Assembly: GCA_963839475.1 (NCBI GenBank)
Contig: CAWIVH010000021.1
Span: 558,001 to 622,000, forward strand
Length of the DNA stretch: 64,000 bases
Direction: 5' to 3'
DNA from: CAWIVH01 sp963839475
Lineage (GTDB): Bacteria > Acidobacteriota > UBA6911
Part shown: one piece after another, positions 25,449 to 34,376 of the stretch
Numbering within the stretch: position 1 is the stretch's first letter
How the letters are laid out: each line of letters opens with the position of its first letter
The notes under the pieces: generated by a model
The model's input: only the letters and a program-made list of their open reading frames with translations
Database searches by the model: none
What the model was told of the DNA's origin: nothing
Made by a program: the position numbers and the translations under genes

Positions 25449-25844
25449 CTATTCTTTGCTTTTCATAGCCTGTAAATCGTGAGGTCTGACCCAGGCAAGA
25501 TCACCCTTGCCCCAGACATACGCCAGCCCGACGACGAGGATGGCGATGAAAATCAAGCCTTCGTAAAAAGCAAAAGCCCCGAGATTCTTGAATACCACCG
25601 CCCAGGGCAGGAGAAAGACAATTTCCACATCGAAGATGATAAATATCAGTGCGACCACATAAAACCGGATGTTGAACTGTATCCAGGCGGACCCTACCGG
25701 GATCTCACCGCATTCGTAGGGACGAAGTTTGTCCGGGGTGTCTTTCCCCTTGGCCCGGAGAAGGCTTGCCACCCAGAGGGTTACTACGATGAAAACAACG
25801 CCGACACCCATAAAAAGAAGCACACCAGCGAAACTCGAAAGCAT
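25449..25844 (-). CDS. nuoA: NADH-quinone oxidoreductase subunit A
   Basis: 131 residues with three membrane helices and the conserved KLRPYECGEIPVGSAWIQFNIRFYVVALIFIIFDVEIVFL region, slightly modified at the Cys-Gly-Glu loop. First gene of the cluster, with AGGAG 6 bases before the ATG and a likely promoter about 60 bases upstream. Confidence 0.94.
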   Translation of the reverse strand: MLSSFAGVLLFMGVGVVFIVVTLWVASLLRAKGKDTPDKLRPYECGEIPVGSAWIQFNIRFYVVALIFIIFDVEIVFLLPWAVVFKNLGAFAFYEGLIFIAILVVGLAYVWGKGDLAWVRPHDLQAMKSKE

Positions 25845-25904
25845 CGGGCTCTCCTATTGGCCGCGCAAGGCTCACGCGAACAAAGCATGGCCTGCGAACG
25901 TGTT

Positions 25905-25933
25905 ACCTTACCTAGGATAGCAAAATTTTGCAA
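25905..25933 (-). promoter_or_regulatory. Putative nuoA promoter with overlapping palindrome
   Basis: Minus-strand TTGCAA (-35), 17 bases, TAAGGT (-10); start point about 54 bases before nuoA. A perfect 12-base palindrome GCAAAATTTTGC (25920-25931) overlaps the -35 and spacer, a good place for a repressor. Confidence 0.45.
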
Positions 25934-26086
25934 AGCAAATCTTGCTCGTTTGGACTCCCTGAATCCGGACAACACTGCATGTCCCTTCCGTCGCATTGGG
26001 TAGGTTGGAATGCATCTTGTCATCCATTCATTATCGTATTGCCTGGAAGCGCAGCATCTCTTATTCCGCCGTTTCCCGGGATGCGA

Positions 26087-26115
26087 TTGAATCGGATCTT
26101 TGAATCGCATACCAT
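26087..26115 (+). promoter_or_regulatory. Putative promoter of the dehydrogenase/EMO unit
   Basis: TTGAAT, 17-base spacer, TACCAT, with a start point about 35 bases before the ATG at 26157. Confidence 0.45.
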
Positions 26116-26156
26116 GATCCGAAATCACTTCTCAAACTCCCGAGGGAGGATTCCCA

Positions 26157-27185
26157 ATGAAGGCAGTACGATTTCACGCCCACGGCAGCACAGACCGGCT
26201 GAAGTTTGAAGATTGCCCTGATCCCCAACCGGGTCCGGGGGAAGTCGTTGTCAGGGTGCGGGCGTGTGCGCTCAATTATCTGGATCTTTGGGAAAGAAAG
26301 GGATTGCCAGGCATCAGGATTCCCCTTCCCCATATTTCAGGCAGTGATATCGCAGGAATCATTGACAGCACGGGTGAAGGGGTCACGCATCTCAAAACCG
26401 GCGAAAAAGCCGTTGTTTGCCCCGGCTTAAGTTGCATGCGATGCGAATCCTGCCTGGGAGGCAAGGACAATGAATGCCGAAGCTATTCCGTGCTCGGTTA
26501 TTGGAATGACGGCGGTTACGCCGACTTGGTAAAAGTTCCCGCGGCCAATATTTTTCCTTACCCCGGAGAAATGGAGTTTGAACGGGCCGCGGCTCTGCCG
26601 CTGGTTTTTATGACCGCATGGCACATGCTGGTCACCCGTTGTTCACTCCGGGCTGGAAACGATGTTCTCATCATTGGCGGGGGAAGCGGCGTTGGAAGCG
26701 CGGCAATCCAGATCGCGAAGTTTTTCCGCGCCAGGGTCATCGCTACGGCAGGAACCGAAGGCAAAATGCAGCGAGCCTTGGAGCTTGGAGCCGACTTTGT
26801 CATCAACCATTCCACTCAAAGTATCCGGGAGGAGATAAAGAAAATCACTGCAAAACGCGGGGTGGACATTGTTTTCGAACATGTCGGGGCCGCCACATGG
26901 GCTGAAAGCGTGGCATCGATTGCGCCCGGCGGCAAGCTCGTGACCTGCGGCGCTACGACAGGATATGAGACCTCCATTGATCTTCGCCATCTTTTTGTCA
27001 AACAGATTTCACTCCTTGGTTCTTATATGGGAACCAAGGCAGAGCTTTTGGAGGTTTTGAATTGGGTTAAACAAGGTTACCTTCGTCCGGTCGTCTCAGC
27101 TGTCCTCCCGCTTCCTGAGGCAGCCCGTGCCCAAGATATGATGGAGAACAGGGAGCATTACGGCAAGATAGTCCTGCAAATCTGA
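26157..27185 (+). CDS. Medium-chain dehydrogenase/reductase (zinc-type or quinone-reductase-like)
   Basis: 342 residues, cytosolic, GGAGG 7 bases before the ATG. GroES-like N-domain with HISGSDIAGII, then a Rossmann domain with LIIGGGSGVGSAAIQIAKF (about 170-190). The structural-zinc lobe is present (CPGLSCMRCESC...C, about 88-104), but the position that normally holds the first catalytic-zinc Cys reads ALNYLDLW, so it may lack catalytic zinc and behave like a quinone oxidoreductase or enoyl reductase. It lies 87 bases upstream of the EMO-like gene, suggesting a lipid or acyl-CoA oxidation context. Substrate unknown. Confidence 0.88.
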   Translation: MKAVRFHAHGSTDRLKFEDCPDPQPGPGEVVVRVRACALNYLDLWERKGLPGIRIPLPHISGSDIAGIIDSTGEGVTHLKTGEKAVVCPGLSCMRCESCLGGKDNECRSYSVLGYWNDGGYADLVKVPAANIFPYPGEMEFERAAALPLVFMTAWHMLVTRCSLRAGNDVLIIGGGSGVGSAAIQIAKFFRARVIATAGTEGKMQRALELGADFVINHSTQSIREEIKKITAKRGVDIVFEHVGAATWAESVASIAPGGKLVTCGATTGYETSIDLRHLFVKQISLLGSYMGTKAELLEVLNWVKQGYLRPVVSAVLPLPEAARAQDMMENREHYGKIVLQI

Positions 27186-27272
27186 GAAACCGCCCGACCA
27201 TCAAACCCAGTTGCATTCGCGGGCAGGAGCGGGTTAGGCTATGCCGCGCTTCCTTATCCGAGGTTAAGAAAG

Positions 27273-29261
27273 ATGATTCGAGCCGCAGTTTTTTCAGTGG
27301 TATTCGTTTTCGCAATCGCTTTTTTCGTGAACAGCTGCAGGCAGCTTGTCAGGACACTGGGCATTGGCCGGAGTGAGAATCGAACCGACCGCATCGGAAC
27401 CCGCATCAAGAGGGTGCTGGTAGTCGCCTTCGGACAATCCAAGCTCCTGCGCGAACCGCTGGCAGGAATGCTCCACTTCTTCATTTTTTGGGGATTCGTG
27501 ATCCTGCTTTCCGCGGTGCTTGAGGCAATCATCGAAGGCTTCTATCCCGGATTCACTCTGGAGGTTCTGGGCCCGCTTTTCCCTGCAATTGCTATATTGC
27601 AGGAATCCGTCGGAATTCTTGTCGTCGTGTCAGTTCTCATTGGACTGGTCCGCTGGTATGTAGTACCTCCCAAACGATACTATGGCCCCGAGATAAGCAC
27701 CCATGTCCGCACGGATGCCACTTTAATCCTCTGCACCATATTGTTGATCATCCTCTCGATGTTTGGTGCTAATGCGGCGAAAATGATCCTGACCGGGAGT
27801 TATCCAGCTGCGCGCTTCGTTTCATTTCAAATGGCTGGGCTTTTCATGTCCGCCCCGGGGGTGCGTGCCTGGTTCGAGGTTTGCTGGTGGATGCATATAC
27901 TTCTGGTGCTGGGCTTTCTGAACTACCTCCCGCATTCGAAACACCTGCACGTTCTCAGTTCCATCCCGAATGTTTTCCTCTCCTCGCTGAAGCCCCGCGG
28001 AGCCCTTTCGAAACTGAACCTGGAGGATGAAAATGCAGAGAAATTCGGAGCTAACGATGTCGTTGATCTGACCTGGAAGCAGCTGTTGGATGGCTACACC
28101 TGCACCGACTGCGGCCGCTGTACTGCAGCCTGCCCCGCCAATTTCACGGGCAAACCGCTCAGCCCCCGGAAAATCATAATGAACCTTCGCCAGCGCACTG
28201 CTGAGCTGGCACCCGTCCTCCTCCAGCCTGGCGCTAGCGAAAATGTCGCTATCAAAGAGCATGTCCTGCTGGATAATTTCATTTCGGAGGATGAGCTTTG
28301 GGCCTGTACCACCTGTCAAGCGTGCATGCAGGAATGCCCTGTCACCATTGAGCACGTGCCGGCGATCATGGATATGCGTCGGTATCTCGTCCTGACAGAT
28401 TCCCGTTTCCCCGCCGAGCTGACCACGACCTTCAAAAACCTCGAAAACAATTTCAGTCCCTGGGCATTCAGCCCCGATACCCGCGCCGATTGGGCCAAGG
28501 GACTTGATGTGAAAATAATGAAGGATATGGAAGGCGAAGTGGAGGTCCTTTACTGGGTAGGATGTGCAGGAGCCTATGACAAGCGTTACGAAAAGGTTTC
28601 ACGATCCATGGTCAAGCTGCTGAATGCGGCTGGGGTGCCATTTGCCATCCTGGGTACCGAAGAGAAATGTACCGGCGATGCCGCCCGCCGCGCGGGCAAC
28701 GAGTATCTTGCCCAAATGCTGATGAACGAGAACGTGGAAACCCTCAACCGTTACAAGTTCAAGAAAATCGTGACAACCTGCCCGCACTGCTTCAATACCT
28801 TGAAAAACGAATACCCGGACTTCGGCGGGAATTATGAGGTGGTTCATCATACCGCTTTCCTGGAGGATTTGGTGCGAAGCGGAAAACTAAAGATCACCCG
28901 AAAGGCGGGCGAATCGGTGACCTTTCATGACTCGTGCTACATTGGCCGTTACAACGGGATCTACGAAGCCCCGAGAAATTTGCTCGAATCGGCTGGCGCG
29001 AATCTCAAGGAAATGACTCGCTCCGGCGATAAAGGATTCTGTTGCGGTGCCGGCGGCGCCAGAATGTTCATGGAAGAAACCATCGGCAAAAGGGTCAACG
29101 TGGAGCGCGTTGAGGAAGCCCTCCAACTCGCTCCTCAATCGATCGCGACCGCATGCCCGTTCTGCCTGACGATGTTGACCGACGGGCTTAAGGCGAAAGA
29201 AGCGGATGAAAAAACAGCGGTGAAAGATATTGCAGAAGTGTTGGCAGACACGATGGACTGA
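27273..29261 (+). CDS. Membrane Fe-S oxidoreductase, ETF:menaquinone-oxidoreductase-like (HdrD/NarI fusion)
   Basis: 662 residues. The N-terminal 240 residues have about six membrane helices and paired histidines (MLHFFIFWG, WWMHILLVLGFLNYLPHSKHLH), like the heme-b-binding NarI gamma subunit. Two [4Fe-4S] motifs follow, CTDCGRCTAACP (about 275) and CTTCQACMQECP (about 348). Two CCG domains of the heterodisulfide-reductase type close it: WVGCAGAYD...CTGDAARR...TTCPHCF and HDSCYIGRY...GFCCGAGG...ACPFC. This domain order is that of EMO proteins, which pass electrons from electron-transfer flavoprotein to menaquinone during beta-oxidation. No etfAB genes are in the window, so the partner is inferred. 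GAGG precedes the start. Confidence 0.85.
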   Translation: MIRAAVFSVVFVFAIAFFVNSCRQLVRTLGIGRSENRTDRIGTRIKRVLVVAFGQSKLLREPLAGMLHFFIFWGFVILLSAVLEAIIEGFYPGFTLEVLGPLFPAIAILQESVGILVVVSVLIGLVRWYVVPPKRYYGPEISTHVRTDATLILCTILLIILSMFGANAAKMILTGSYPAARFVSFQMAGLFMSAPGVRAWFEVCWWMHILLVLGFLNYLPHSKHLHVLSSIPNVFLSSLKPRGALSKLNLEDENAEKFGANDVVDLTWKQLLDGYTCTDCGRCTAACPANFTGKPLSPRKIIMNLRQRTAELAPVLLQPGASENVAIKEHVLLDNFISEDELWACTTCQACMQECPVTIEHVPAIMDMRRYLVLTDSRFPAELTTTFKNLENNFSPWAFSPDTRADWAKGLDVKIMKDMEGEVEVLYWVGCAGAYDKRYEKVSRSMVKLLNAAGVPFAILGTEEKCTGDAARRAGNEYLAQMLMNENVETLNRYKFKKIVTTCPHCFNTLKNEYPDFGGNYEVVHHTAFLEDLVRSGKLKITRKAGESVTFHDSCYIGRYNGIYEAPRNLLESAGANLKEMTRSGDKGFCCGAGGARMFMEETIGKRVNVERVEEALQLAPQSIATACPFCLTMLTDGLKAKEADEKTAVKDIAEVLADTMD

Positions 29262-29311
29262 GTCCGGATCCGGGGACGGTTGACACGATGATTGCCCCGC
29301 CTCGAAATCTG

Positions 29312-29902
29312 TCAGAAATTCCGGCGCCGGATCGTGCAGCCGCTTGCCCTTGTTTCGGGTGTGGTCACAGGCTTACCCGCAAGAACCTCGTTTAAAGCCT
29401 CCTCAAGGCCGCCGCCGCGTCCGCCTTCCCCTGGCTTTTTGCTGTCCAGGGCACCCTGGTAACGCAGGATTCCTTGACGGTCGATCACACAAAACGTGGG
29501 GGTTTGTGTCGCTTTCAGCTTTTCCGCCAGGATTCCGTCCTCATCAAGCAGGACGGGATACGGAAGGCTGAGATTTGCCGCATTGTGCCGGATCTCGAGC
29601 GGGCTCTCGTTGTTGTTTGAGTTCACCGCCAGCACTTCTACCCCGGCATCACGGTACCTGGCCTGGAGAGAGCGCAGCCTTTCGTCACTCGCCAGTACAA
29701 CGGGGCATTTGAACGCCCAGAATACGAGAATTAGCACGCGCCCGGAATAGTCATTGAGGGAATAAGATTTTCCTGCCACGTCCGGCAGCCTGAAATCCGG
29801 CGCTTTCTGGCCGATTTCACCGGCGAAGACCAGAAACTGGCAAAAAACGGCCGTAAGAAGTGCTGAAGTCAGTCGCTTGAAGTGCCTTCTCCTGGTCATC
29901 AT
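29312..29902 (-). CDS. Exported redoxin/TlpA-like thiol-disulfide protein
   Basis: 196 residues with a signal peptide or anchor (RLTSALLTAVFCQFLVFAG). The thioredoxin-fold redoxin domain begins GQKAPDFRLPDVAGKSYSL; the active site is WAFKCPVV, a single Cys where classical TlpA has CxxC, so peroxiredoxin-like or 1-Cys chemistry is more likely. The end GCTIRRR is a conserved feature of a subgroup of these proteins. A second in-frame ATG at 29899 has slightly better spacing from AGGA. Convergent with the EMO gene. Confidence 0.85.
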   Translation of the reverse strand: MMTRRRHFKRLTSALLTAVFCQFLVFAGEIGQKAPDFRLPDVAGKSYSLNDYSGRVLILVFWAFKCPVVLASDERLRSLQARYRDAGVEVLAVNSNNNESPLEIRHNAANLSLPYPVLLDEDGILAEKLKATQTPTFCVIDRQGILRYQGALDSKKPGEGGRGGGLEEALNEVLAGKPVTTPETRASGCTIRRRNF

Positions 29903-30023
29903 GATCCTAAAAGAGTGCCCGTCCTGAAAAAAGTTGCAGGAAGGTCGCGAAACGGGCGCCGCAATCCTGAAACCGCTGTTGTTCCCTCAGCCCGGAACGG
30001 TCGCTCCAGCCTTACAAGCGTTA

Positions 30024-31370
30024 TCAGTCTACCCATTGACTCCAGGTCTGCAGCCGTCCTTTGAGGCTCGCCATAAACTGGTCTGCCACCGCGCCGTCAA
30101 TAACCCTGTGGTCAAACGTGAGCGAAAGATAAACCATCGACCGGATGGCAATTGCATCGTGAACAACGACCGGGCGCTTTTCAATTCCGCCGACGCCGAG
30201 GATTGCCACCTGAGGTTGGCTGATAATCGGTGTGCCGAATAGCGGCCCATAAATGCCCGGATTGGTAATCGATATGGTGCCGTTTTGAACCTCATCCGGT
30301 TTCAATCGCTTGGTTCGCGCGCGCTGGGCCAGGTCGTTCACCGCCAGGGCAATGCCGGTAAAAGATTTCAAATGCGCATCTTTGACTACCGGTACAATCA
30401 AGCCCGATTCAAGCGCAACAGCAATCCCCACATTGACGGGCTTCTTATAGACAATCGAGTCACCGGAAACGGAGCAATTCATAATCGGATATTCGCGCAC
30501 CGTATCCACAAGGGCCTTTACGATGAAGGGCGTGAAAGTCAGCTTGATGCCTTCGCGCTTTTCAAATTCGTCCTTGTGCCTATCCCTCAGGGCGACGATC
30601 GAACTTATATCCACTTCGAAAACCGTGTTGACATGAGCCGAGATACGCTTGCTGGCCACCATATGCTCTGCAATCGATTTCCGCATCGAAGTCATCGGGA
30701 CGGTCTCCGCCTCCCCGAAAAATCGTCCTGGTTCAGGCGCCTGGGCTGCCACCACTGCAGGCTGAGGAGTCTCAACAGCGCCCGATTCCCTGACGGCAGC
30801 TGCGGCAGCATCTGCCTTTCGTTGCTCGATGAAGTTGATGACGTCATCTTTGGTAATCCGGCCTTCCAGGCCCGATCCCTTCACCTCCGACAGGTCAATG
30901 CTGTTTTCACGCGCCATTCTCCTGACGAGCGGAGAAGTCCTTATGTCTCGCGGCTGCACAAGAGGCTGAGCTTTGGGTTTGATTTCGGCTGGTGAAGCGG
31001 TCATAGCCGATGCCGGTGCGGGCTCCGATGGAGCTGCCACTGCAGGCGGGGTTTCGACCTTCGGAGCGGGAGGCGGCACCGGCGGCGCAGGAACTGCCGG
31101 GGATTCCTGGGCAGGAGCAACCACAGCCCTATCCTCAGCCTCAATCACTGCGACCACGGTGTTGATTTGAACGGTCTTCCCTTCCGGAACCAGGATCTCC
31201 TGGACGATCCCCGATGCCGGAGATGGAATTTCCGAATCCACTTTGTCCGTGGAAATCTCGAACAGGGGTTCATCCCGATTCACCTTTTCTCCGGCTTTCT
31301 TGAGCCATTTTGTGATGGTACCCTCAAAAATGGATTCACCCATCTGGGGCATGATTACTTTAGTCGACAT
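30024..31370 (-). CDS. 2-oxoacid dehydrogenase E2, dihydrolipoyl acyltransferase
   Basis: 448 residues. A single N-terminal lipoyl domain carries the lipoylation Lys in EISTDKVDSEIPSP (about 43). A Pro/Ala linker (95-140) follows, then the peripheral-subunit-binding domain (TSPLVRRMARENSIDLSEVKG, about 148-185) and the catalytic core ending in the active-site FDHRVIDGAVADQF (about 420). It transfers the acyl group to CoA in a pyruvate or branched-chain 2-oxoacid complex. Last gene of the operon after E1beta. The substrate is ambiguous: E1 motifs lean to the branched-chain type, but acidobacteria often have a single such complex. Confidence 0.93.
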   Translation of the reverse strand: MSTKVIMPQMGESIFEGTITKWLKKAGEKVNRDEPLFEISTDKVDSEIPSPASGIVQEILVPEGKTVQINTVVAVIEAEDRAVVAPAQESPAVPAPPVPPPAPKVETPPAVAAPSEPAPASAMTASPAEIKPKAQPLVQPRDIRTSPLVRRMARENSIDLSEVKGSGLEGRITKDDVINFIEQRKADAAAAAVRESGAVETPQPAVVAAQAPEPGRFFGEAETVPMTSMRKSIAEHMVASKRISAHVNTVFEVDISSIVALRDRHKDEFEKREGIKLTFTPFIVKALVDTVREYPIMNCSVSGDSIVYKKPVNVGIAVALESGLIVPVVKDAHLKSFTGIALAVNDLAQRARTKRLKPDEVQNGTISITNPGIYGPLFGTPIISQPQVAILGVGGIEKRPVVVHDAIAIRSMVYLSLTFDHRVIDGAVADQFMASLKGRLQTWSQWVD

Positions 31371-31485
31371 GGCCTTCTCGCTCTCCTGGGAATGGAATAT
31401 ACCAGTGATTCAGAACTCTACAGATTAATCGATAAATGTGGGCGGCACAATGGCACTGCGATCATTGCCCCTCGGCCCTGCCGCC

Positions 31486-32460
31486 CTAATAAGCCGCCAA
31501 CCTTCTTGCCGTTGCCATTACATCCGACACCTTGGGAAGAAAATACTCTTCCAAGGGCGGGCTATAAGGAACCGGAGTGTCGGGGGCAGTCACGCGTAGG
31601 ACCGGCCCGTCAAGAAATTCAAATGCCTCTTCATTTATGATTGCCGCGATTTCACCGGCAATCCCACCCGTACGGGTATCCTCGTGCAGGATGAAAACCT
31701 TGTTGTTCTTGCGCACCGATTCGAGCACGAGATCTTTATCGAGCGGCAACAGGGTGCGCAGGTCGACAACCTCCATCTCCACGCCTTCTTTTTCGAGCTC
31801 GGCTGCCGCCTCGCAGGCCACGTAAACCATAGCCCCGTAGGTCAGAACTGTCAGATCCGATCCTGGCCGACGTATCACCGCTTTACCAATCGGCACGACA
31901 TATTCTTTCTCAGGCAATTCATCCTTGATTCTGCGATATAGGTATTTATGCTCGAGGAATATCACAGGATCTTCGTCACGGATGGAAGATTTTATCAAGC
32001 CTTTGGCATCGTAGGCGGTGGACGGTGCCACCACCTTTAATCCGGGAGTATGAACGAAGTACATTTCCGGGTTTTGAGAGTGGAAAGGGCCGCCGTGAAC
32101 TCCGCCGCCCGAAGGCCCGCGAATGACGATCGGGACGCCTTGCCCCCAACGGTACCGTGACTTTGCCGCAAAACTGGTAATCTGGTCGAAAGCACAGGAG
32201 ATGAAGTCCATGAATTGCATTTCCGCAATTGGACGCAACCCCATATACGCGGCACCGATGGCTGCGCCGACGATAGCGGACTCGGATATGGGGGTATCGA
32301 ACACCCGCTCCGGACCGAAGCGCTCGAGCATTCCGGCGGTAACTTTGAAGGCCCCTCCGTACGTGCCAATATCCTCGCCAAGAAGGAAAACCCGGGAGTC
32401 CCGCTCCATTTCCTCCCATATGCCAGCGCGGATGGCCTCAAGGTAGGTGGTCGGACTCAA
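31486..32460 (-). CDS. 2-oxoacid dehydrogenase E1 beta subunit
   Basis: 324 residues from a TTG at 32460 with GGAGG 5 bases upstream. Transketolase-like fold with EDIGTYGGAFKVT, FDTPISESAIVGAAIGAA, RGPSGGGVHGGPFHSQ (E1beta signature) and a C-terminal domain with HEDTRTGGIAGEIAA. It pairs with E1alpha to decarboxylate a 2-oxoacid with thiamine diphosphate. The gene lies 74 bases after E1alpha. Confidence 0.94.
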   Translation of the reverse strand: MSPTTYLEAIRAGIWEEMERDSRVFLLGEDIGTYGGAFKVTAGMLERFGPERVFDTPISESAIVGAAIGAAYMGLRPIAEMQFMDFISCAFDQITSFAAKSRYRWGQGVPIVIRGPSGGGVHGGPFHSQNPEMYFVHTPGLKVVAPSTAYDAKGLIKSSIRDEDPVIFLEHKYLYRRIKDELPEKEYVVPIGKAVIRRPGSDLTVLTYGAMVYVACEAAAELEKEGVEMEVVDLRTLLPLDKDLVLESVRKNNKVFILHEDTRTGGIAGEIAAIINEEAFEFLDGPVLRVTAPDTPVPYSPPLEEYFLPKVSDVMATARRLAAY

Positions 32461-32534
32461 AACAGCCTCCTGCTCCAGGATTTTCTGTATTCAGCATGAT
32501 CTACGGAACCGGAGATTTGCAGCTTCTTCAACGA

Positions 32535-33584
32535 TCAGCCCTCATAATAGACCCCGCCCAGGCACTCCCTGGGTTCGGGATATGGATTGTTCTCAGCCCA
32601 CGCCACAGCGGCATCCACTTCACCAAAGGCTTTTACGCGGAGTTCTTCAAGTTCCTCCTCGGTCAGAATGCGGGCTTGCAGCAGCGCTTCGCGGCAGATT
32701 TGAATCGGGTCTCTCTTTTCCCACTGCTCGAAGAGTTTGCGCGGCACATAAGCTGCATCATCATGCGCCGAATGTCCGGTCATCCGGAAAGTTTTGCATT
32801 CGAGCAGTGTCGGCCCCAAACCTTTCCGCGCACGCGCTATCGCTCCACGCGTGGCCCGATAGACTGCCATCACATCGTTTCCATCAACCACTTCACCTGG
32901 AATGCCATAGGCCGGGGCACGATCCGCAACATTCTCAACCGGCATCTGCTGTCTCAGCGGGGTGGAATAGGCATATTGATTGTTGTTGCAAATGAATACT
33001 GCGGGCAGTTTATGGATACCGGCCAGGTTCAAGCCTTCGTGCCAGTCGCCGCGGCTTGTGGCGCCGTCACCAAAATAGCACAGCACCACTCGGTCTTCCC
33101 TTTTCATCCGGAAGGCAAGAGCCATCCCCGCAGCCACAGGAACACTATCTCCAAGCATGCTGACGAAGGGGATTACATGGTTATCCATGGACCCCATGTG
33201 CATGTTGCCATCCCGCCCTCGAGTATACCCACCCCGACGTCCCATGTACTGTGCGAGGATTCTTCCCGGCGTCATGCCGCGAATGAGGAAAGCCCCCATG
33301 TCCCGGTGAGAAGGGCAGATATAATCCTCAGGCAGGGTTTGGATACAGGAACCCACGGCGATAGCTTCCTGCCCGCGCCCGACATAGACGCCGCCAAGGA
33401 TTTTGCCCTGACGATAGAGCTTCCTTTCGATCCTGTCCTCCAGCTCCCGGGTGAGGACCATATAATAGAACATCAGCCGAAGAGTGCTCCGGTCAATATC
33501 CTGTATAAGGCTGGCTGCCTTTTCGATTTGTTCCACTCGCTCTTCCTCACTCATGGGGCGCGTCGTGCGTCTCATTTGTTCCAT
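32535..33584 (-). CDS. 2-oxoacid dehydrogenase E1 alpha subunit
   Basis: 349 residues. The thiamine-diphosphate motif GDGATSRGDWHEGLNLAGIHKLPAVFICNN is complete (about 175-205). The phosphorylation-loop equivalent reads TGHSAHDDAAYVP, closer to branched-chain 2-oxoacid E1alpha than to pyruvate E1alpha. Several in-frame ATGs (33584, 33575, 33554) are possible starts. It forms the heterotetramer with E1beta from the next gene. Confidence 0.93.
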   Translation of the reverse strand: MEQMRRTTRPMSEEERVEQIEKAASLIQDIDRSTLRLMFYYMVLTRELEDRIERKLYRQGKILGGVYVGRGQEAIAVGSCIQTLPEDYICPSHRDMGAFLIRGMTPGRILAQYMGRRGGYTRGRDGNMHMGSMDNHVIPFVSMLGDSVPVAAGMALAFRMKREDRVVLCYFGDGATSRGDWHEGLNLAGIHKLPAVFICNNNQYAYSTPLRQQMPVENVADRAPAYGIPGEVVDGNDVMAVYRATRGAIARARKGLGPTLLECKTFRMTGHSAHDDAAYVPRKLFEQWEKRDPIQICREALLQARILTEEELEELRVKAFGEVDAAVAWAENNPYPEPRECLGGVYYEG

Positions 33585-33654
33585 GCCGGACGGGCATTCC
33601 CTTCATTCCAGTTCGCCAGGTCCTCTCATTCGCAAAATGGCCATCCGCTTACGG

Positions 33655-34368
33655 TCAGCCTTTCACCTCGGAAGCCTGCTCGAGTTTCAGGAGCAGGTTT
33701 TCTGCTGTGAGCCATTGCAGGCTCCGGCAGAATAAGCGTCCGAAGTGGACAGCATAATGCCGTGCAATTTCTTCCAGGGAAAAAGTTATCCCTGTCAACC
33801 CAGACATGGAGACTACGCCCTTGCCGGCAATTCCACACGGGACGATGAGGTCAAAGTACGACACATCGGTATTCACATTCAGCGCGAACCCATGGCGCGT
33901 AATCCAGCGGCTAATGTGTATCCCCATGGCGGCAATTTTCCCTTTGCGGGTCCATACCCCCGTAAGCTTCTCTCTCCGCTCTGATTCGATGCCGTACTCC
34001 GCGAGCAGATCGATCAGGCTCTGCTCCAGGGTGCGCATCAGGAGATGCACATCCCTTTCGCCTGCCCGCAGCTGAAGAATTGGATAGCCCACCAACTGCC
34101 CGGGTCCGTGGAAGGTTATATCTCCGCCACGTTCCACCTCAAAACGCTGAATCCCAAGGGACTGCAGCGTTTCATCAGTGGCGGTTAAATGCCTCCAATC
34201 CGCATTCCGTCCTAACGTGATCGTCGGCGAATGCTCCAATAAGATCAGGAAATCCTCATCCAACCCATCTTTCTTTAAATCACAGGCCGCCCTCTGCAGG
34301 CGGAGTGCGCGCTCGTATTCCTGGCGTCCCATCCAGGCGGCATAAGTGGTATTGGCGATGTCTGGCAC
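33655..34368 (-). CDS. lipB: Octanoyl-[acyl carrier protein] transferase
   Basis: 237 residues from a GTG at 34368 with GAGG 6 bases upstream. It moves octanoyl groups from ACP to the lipoyl domains of E2, the first step of lipoate formation. Motifs: ERGGDITFHGPGQLVGYPIL, the Lys region TRKGKIAAMGIHISRW, and the catalytic Cys in VPCGIAGKGV (about 180). Sits between lpd and E1alpha, so lipoate supply is co-expressed with the complex that needs it. lipA is not in the window. Confidence 0.94.
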   Translation of the reverse strand: MPDIANTTYAAWMGRQEYERALRLQRAACDLKKDGLDEDFLILLEHSPTITLGRNADWRHLTATDETLQSLGIQRFEVERGGDITFHGPGQLVGYPILQLRAGERDVHLLMRTLEQSLIDLLAEYGIESERREKLTGVWTRKGKIAAMGIHISRWITRHGFALNVNTDVSYFDLIVPCGIAGKGVVSMSGLTGITFSLEEIARHYAVHFGRLFCRSLQWLTAENLLLKLEQASEVKG

Positions 34369-34376
34369 TTCGGACC

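Larger units (their letters stand above)
25845..26156. other. 312-base divergent intergenic region
   Basis: It holds the putative nuoA promoter, the GCAAAATTTTGC palindrome and the putative promoter of the dehydrogenase gene. I see no coding or structured RNA here. Confidence 0.6.
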
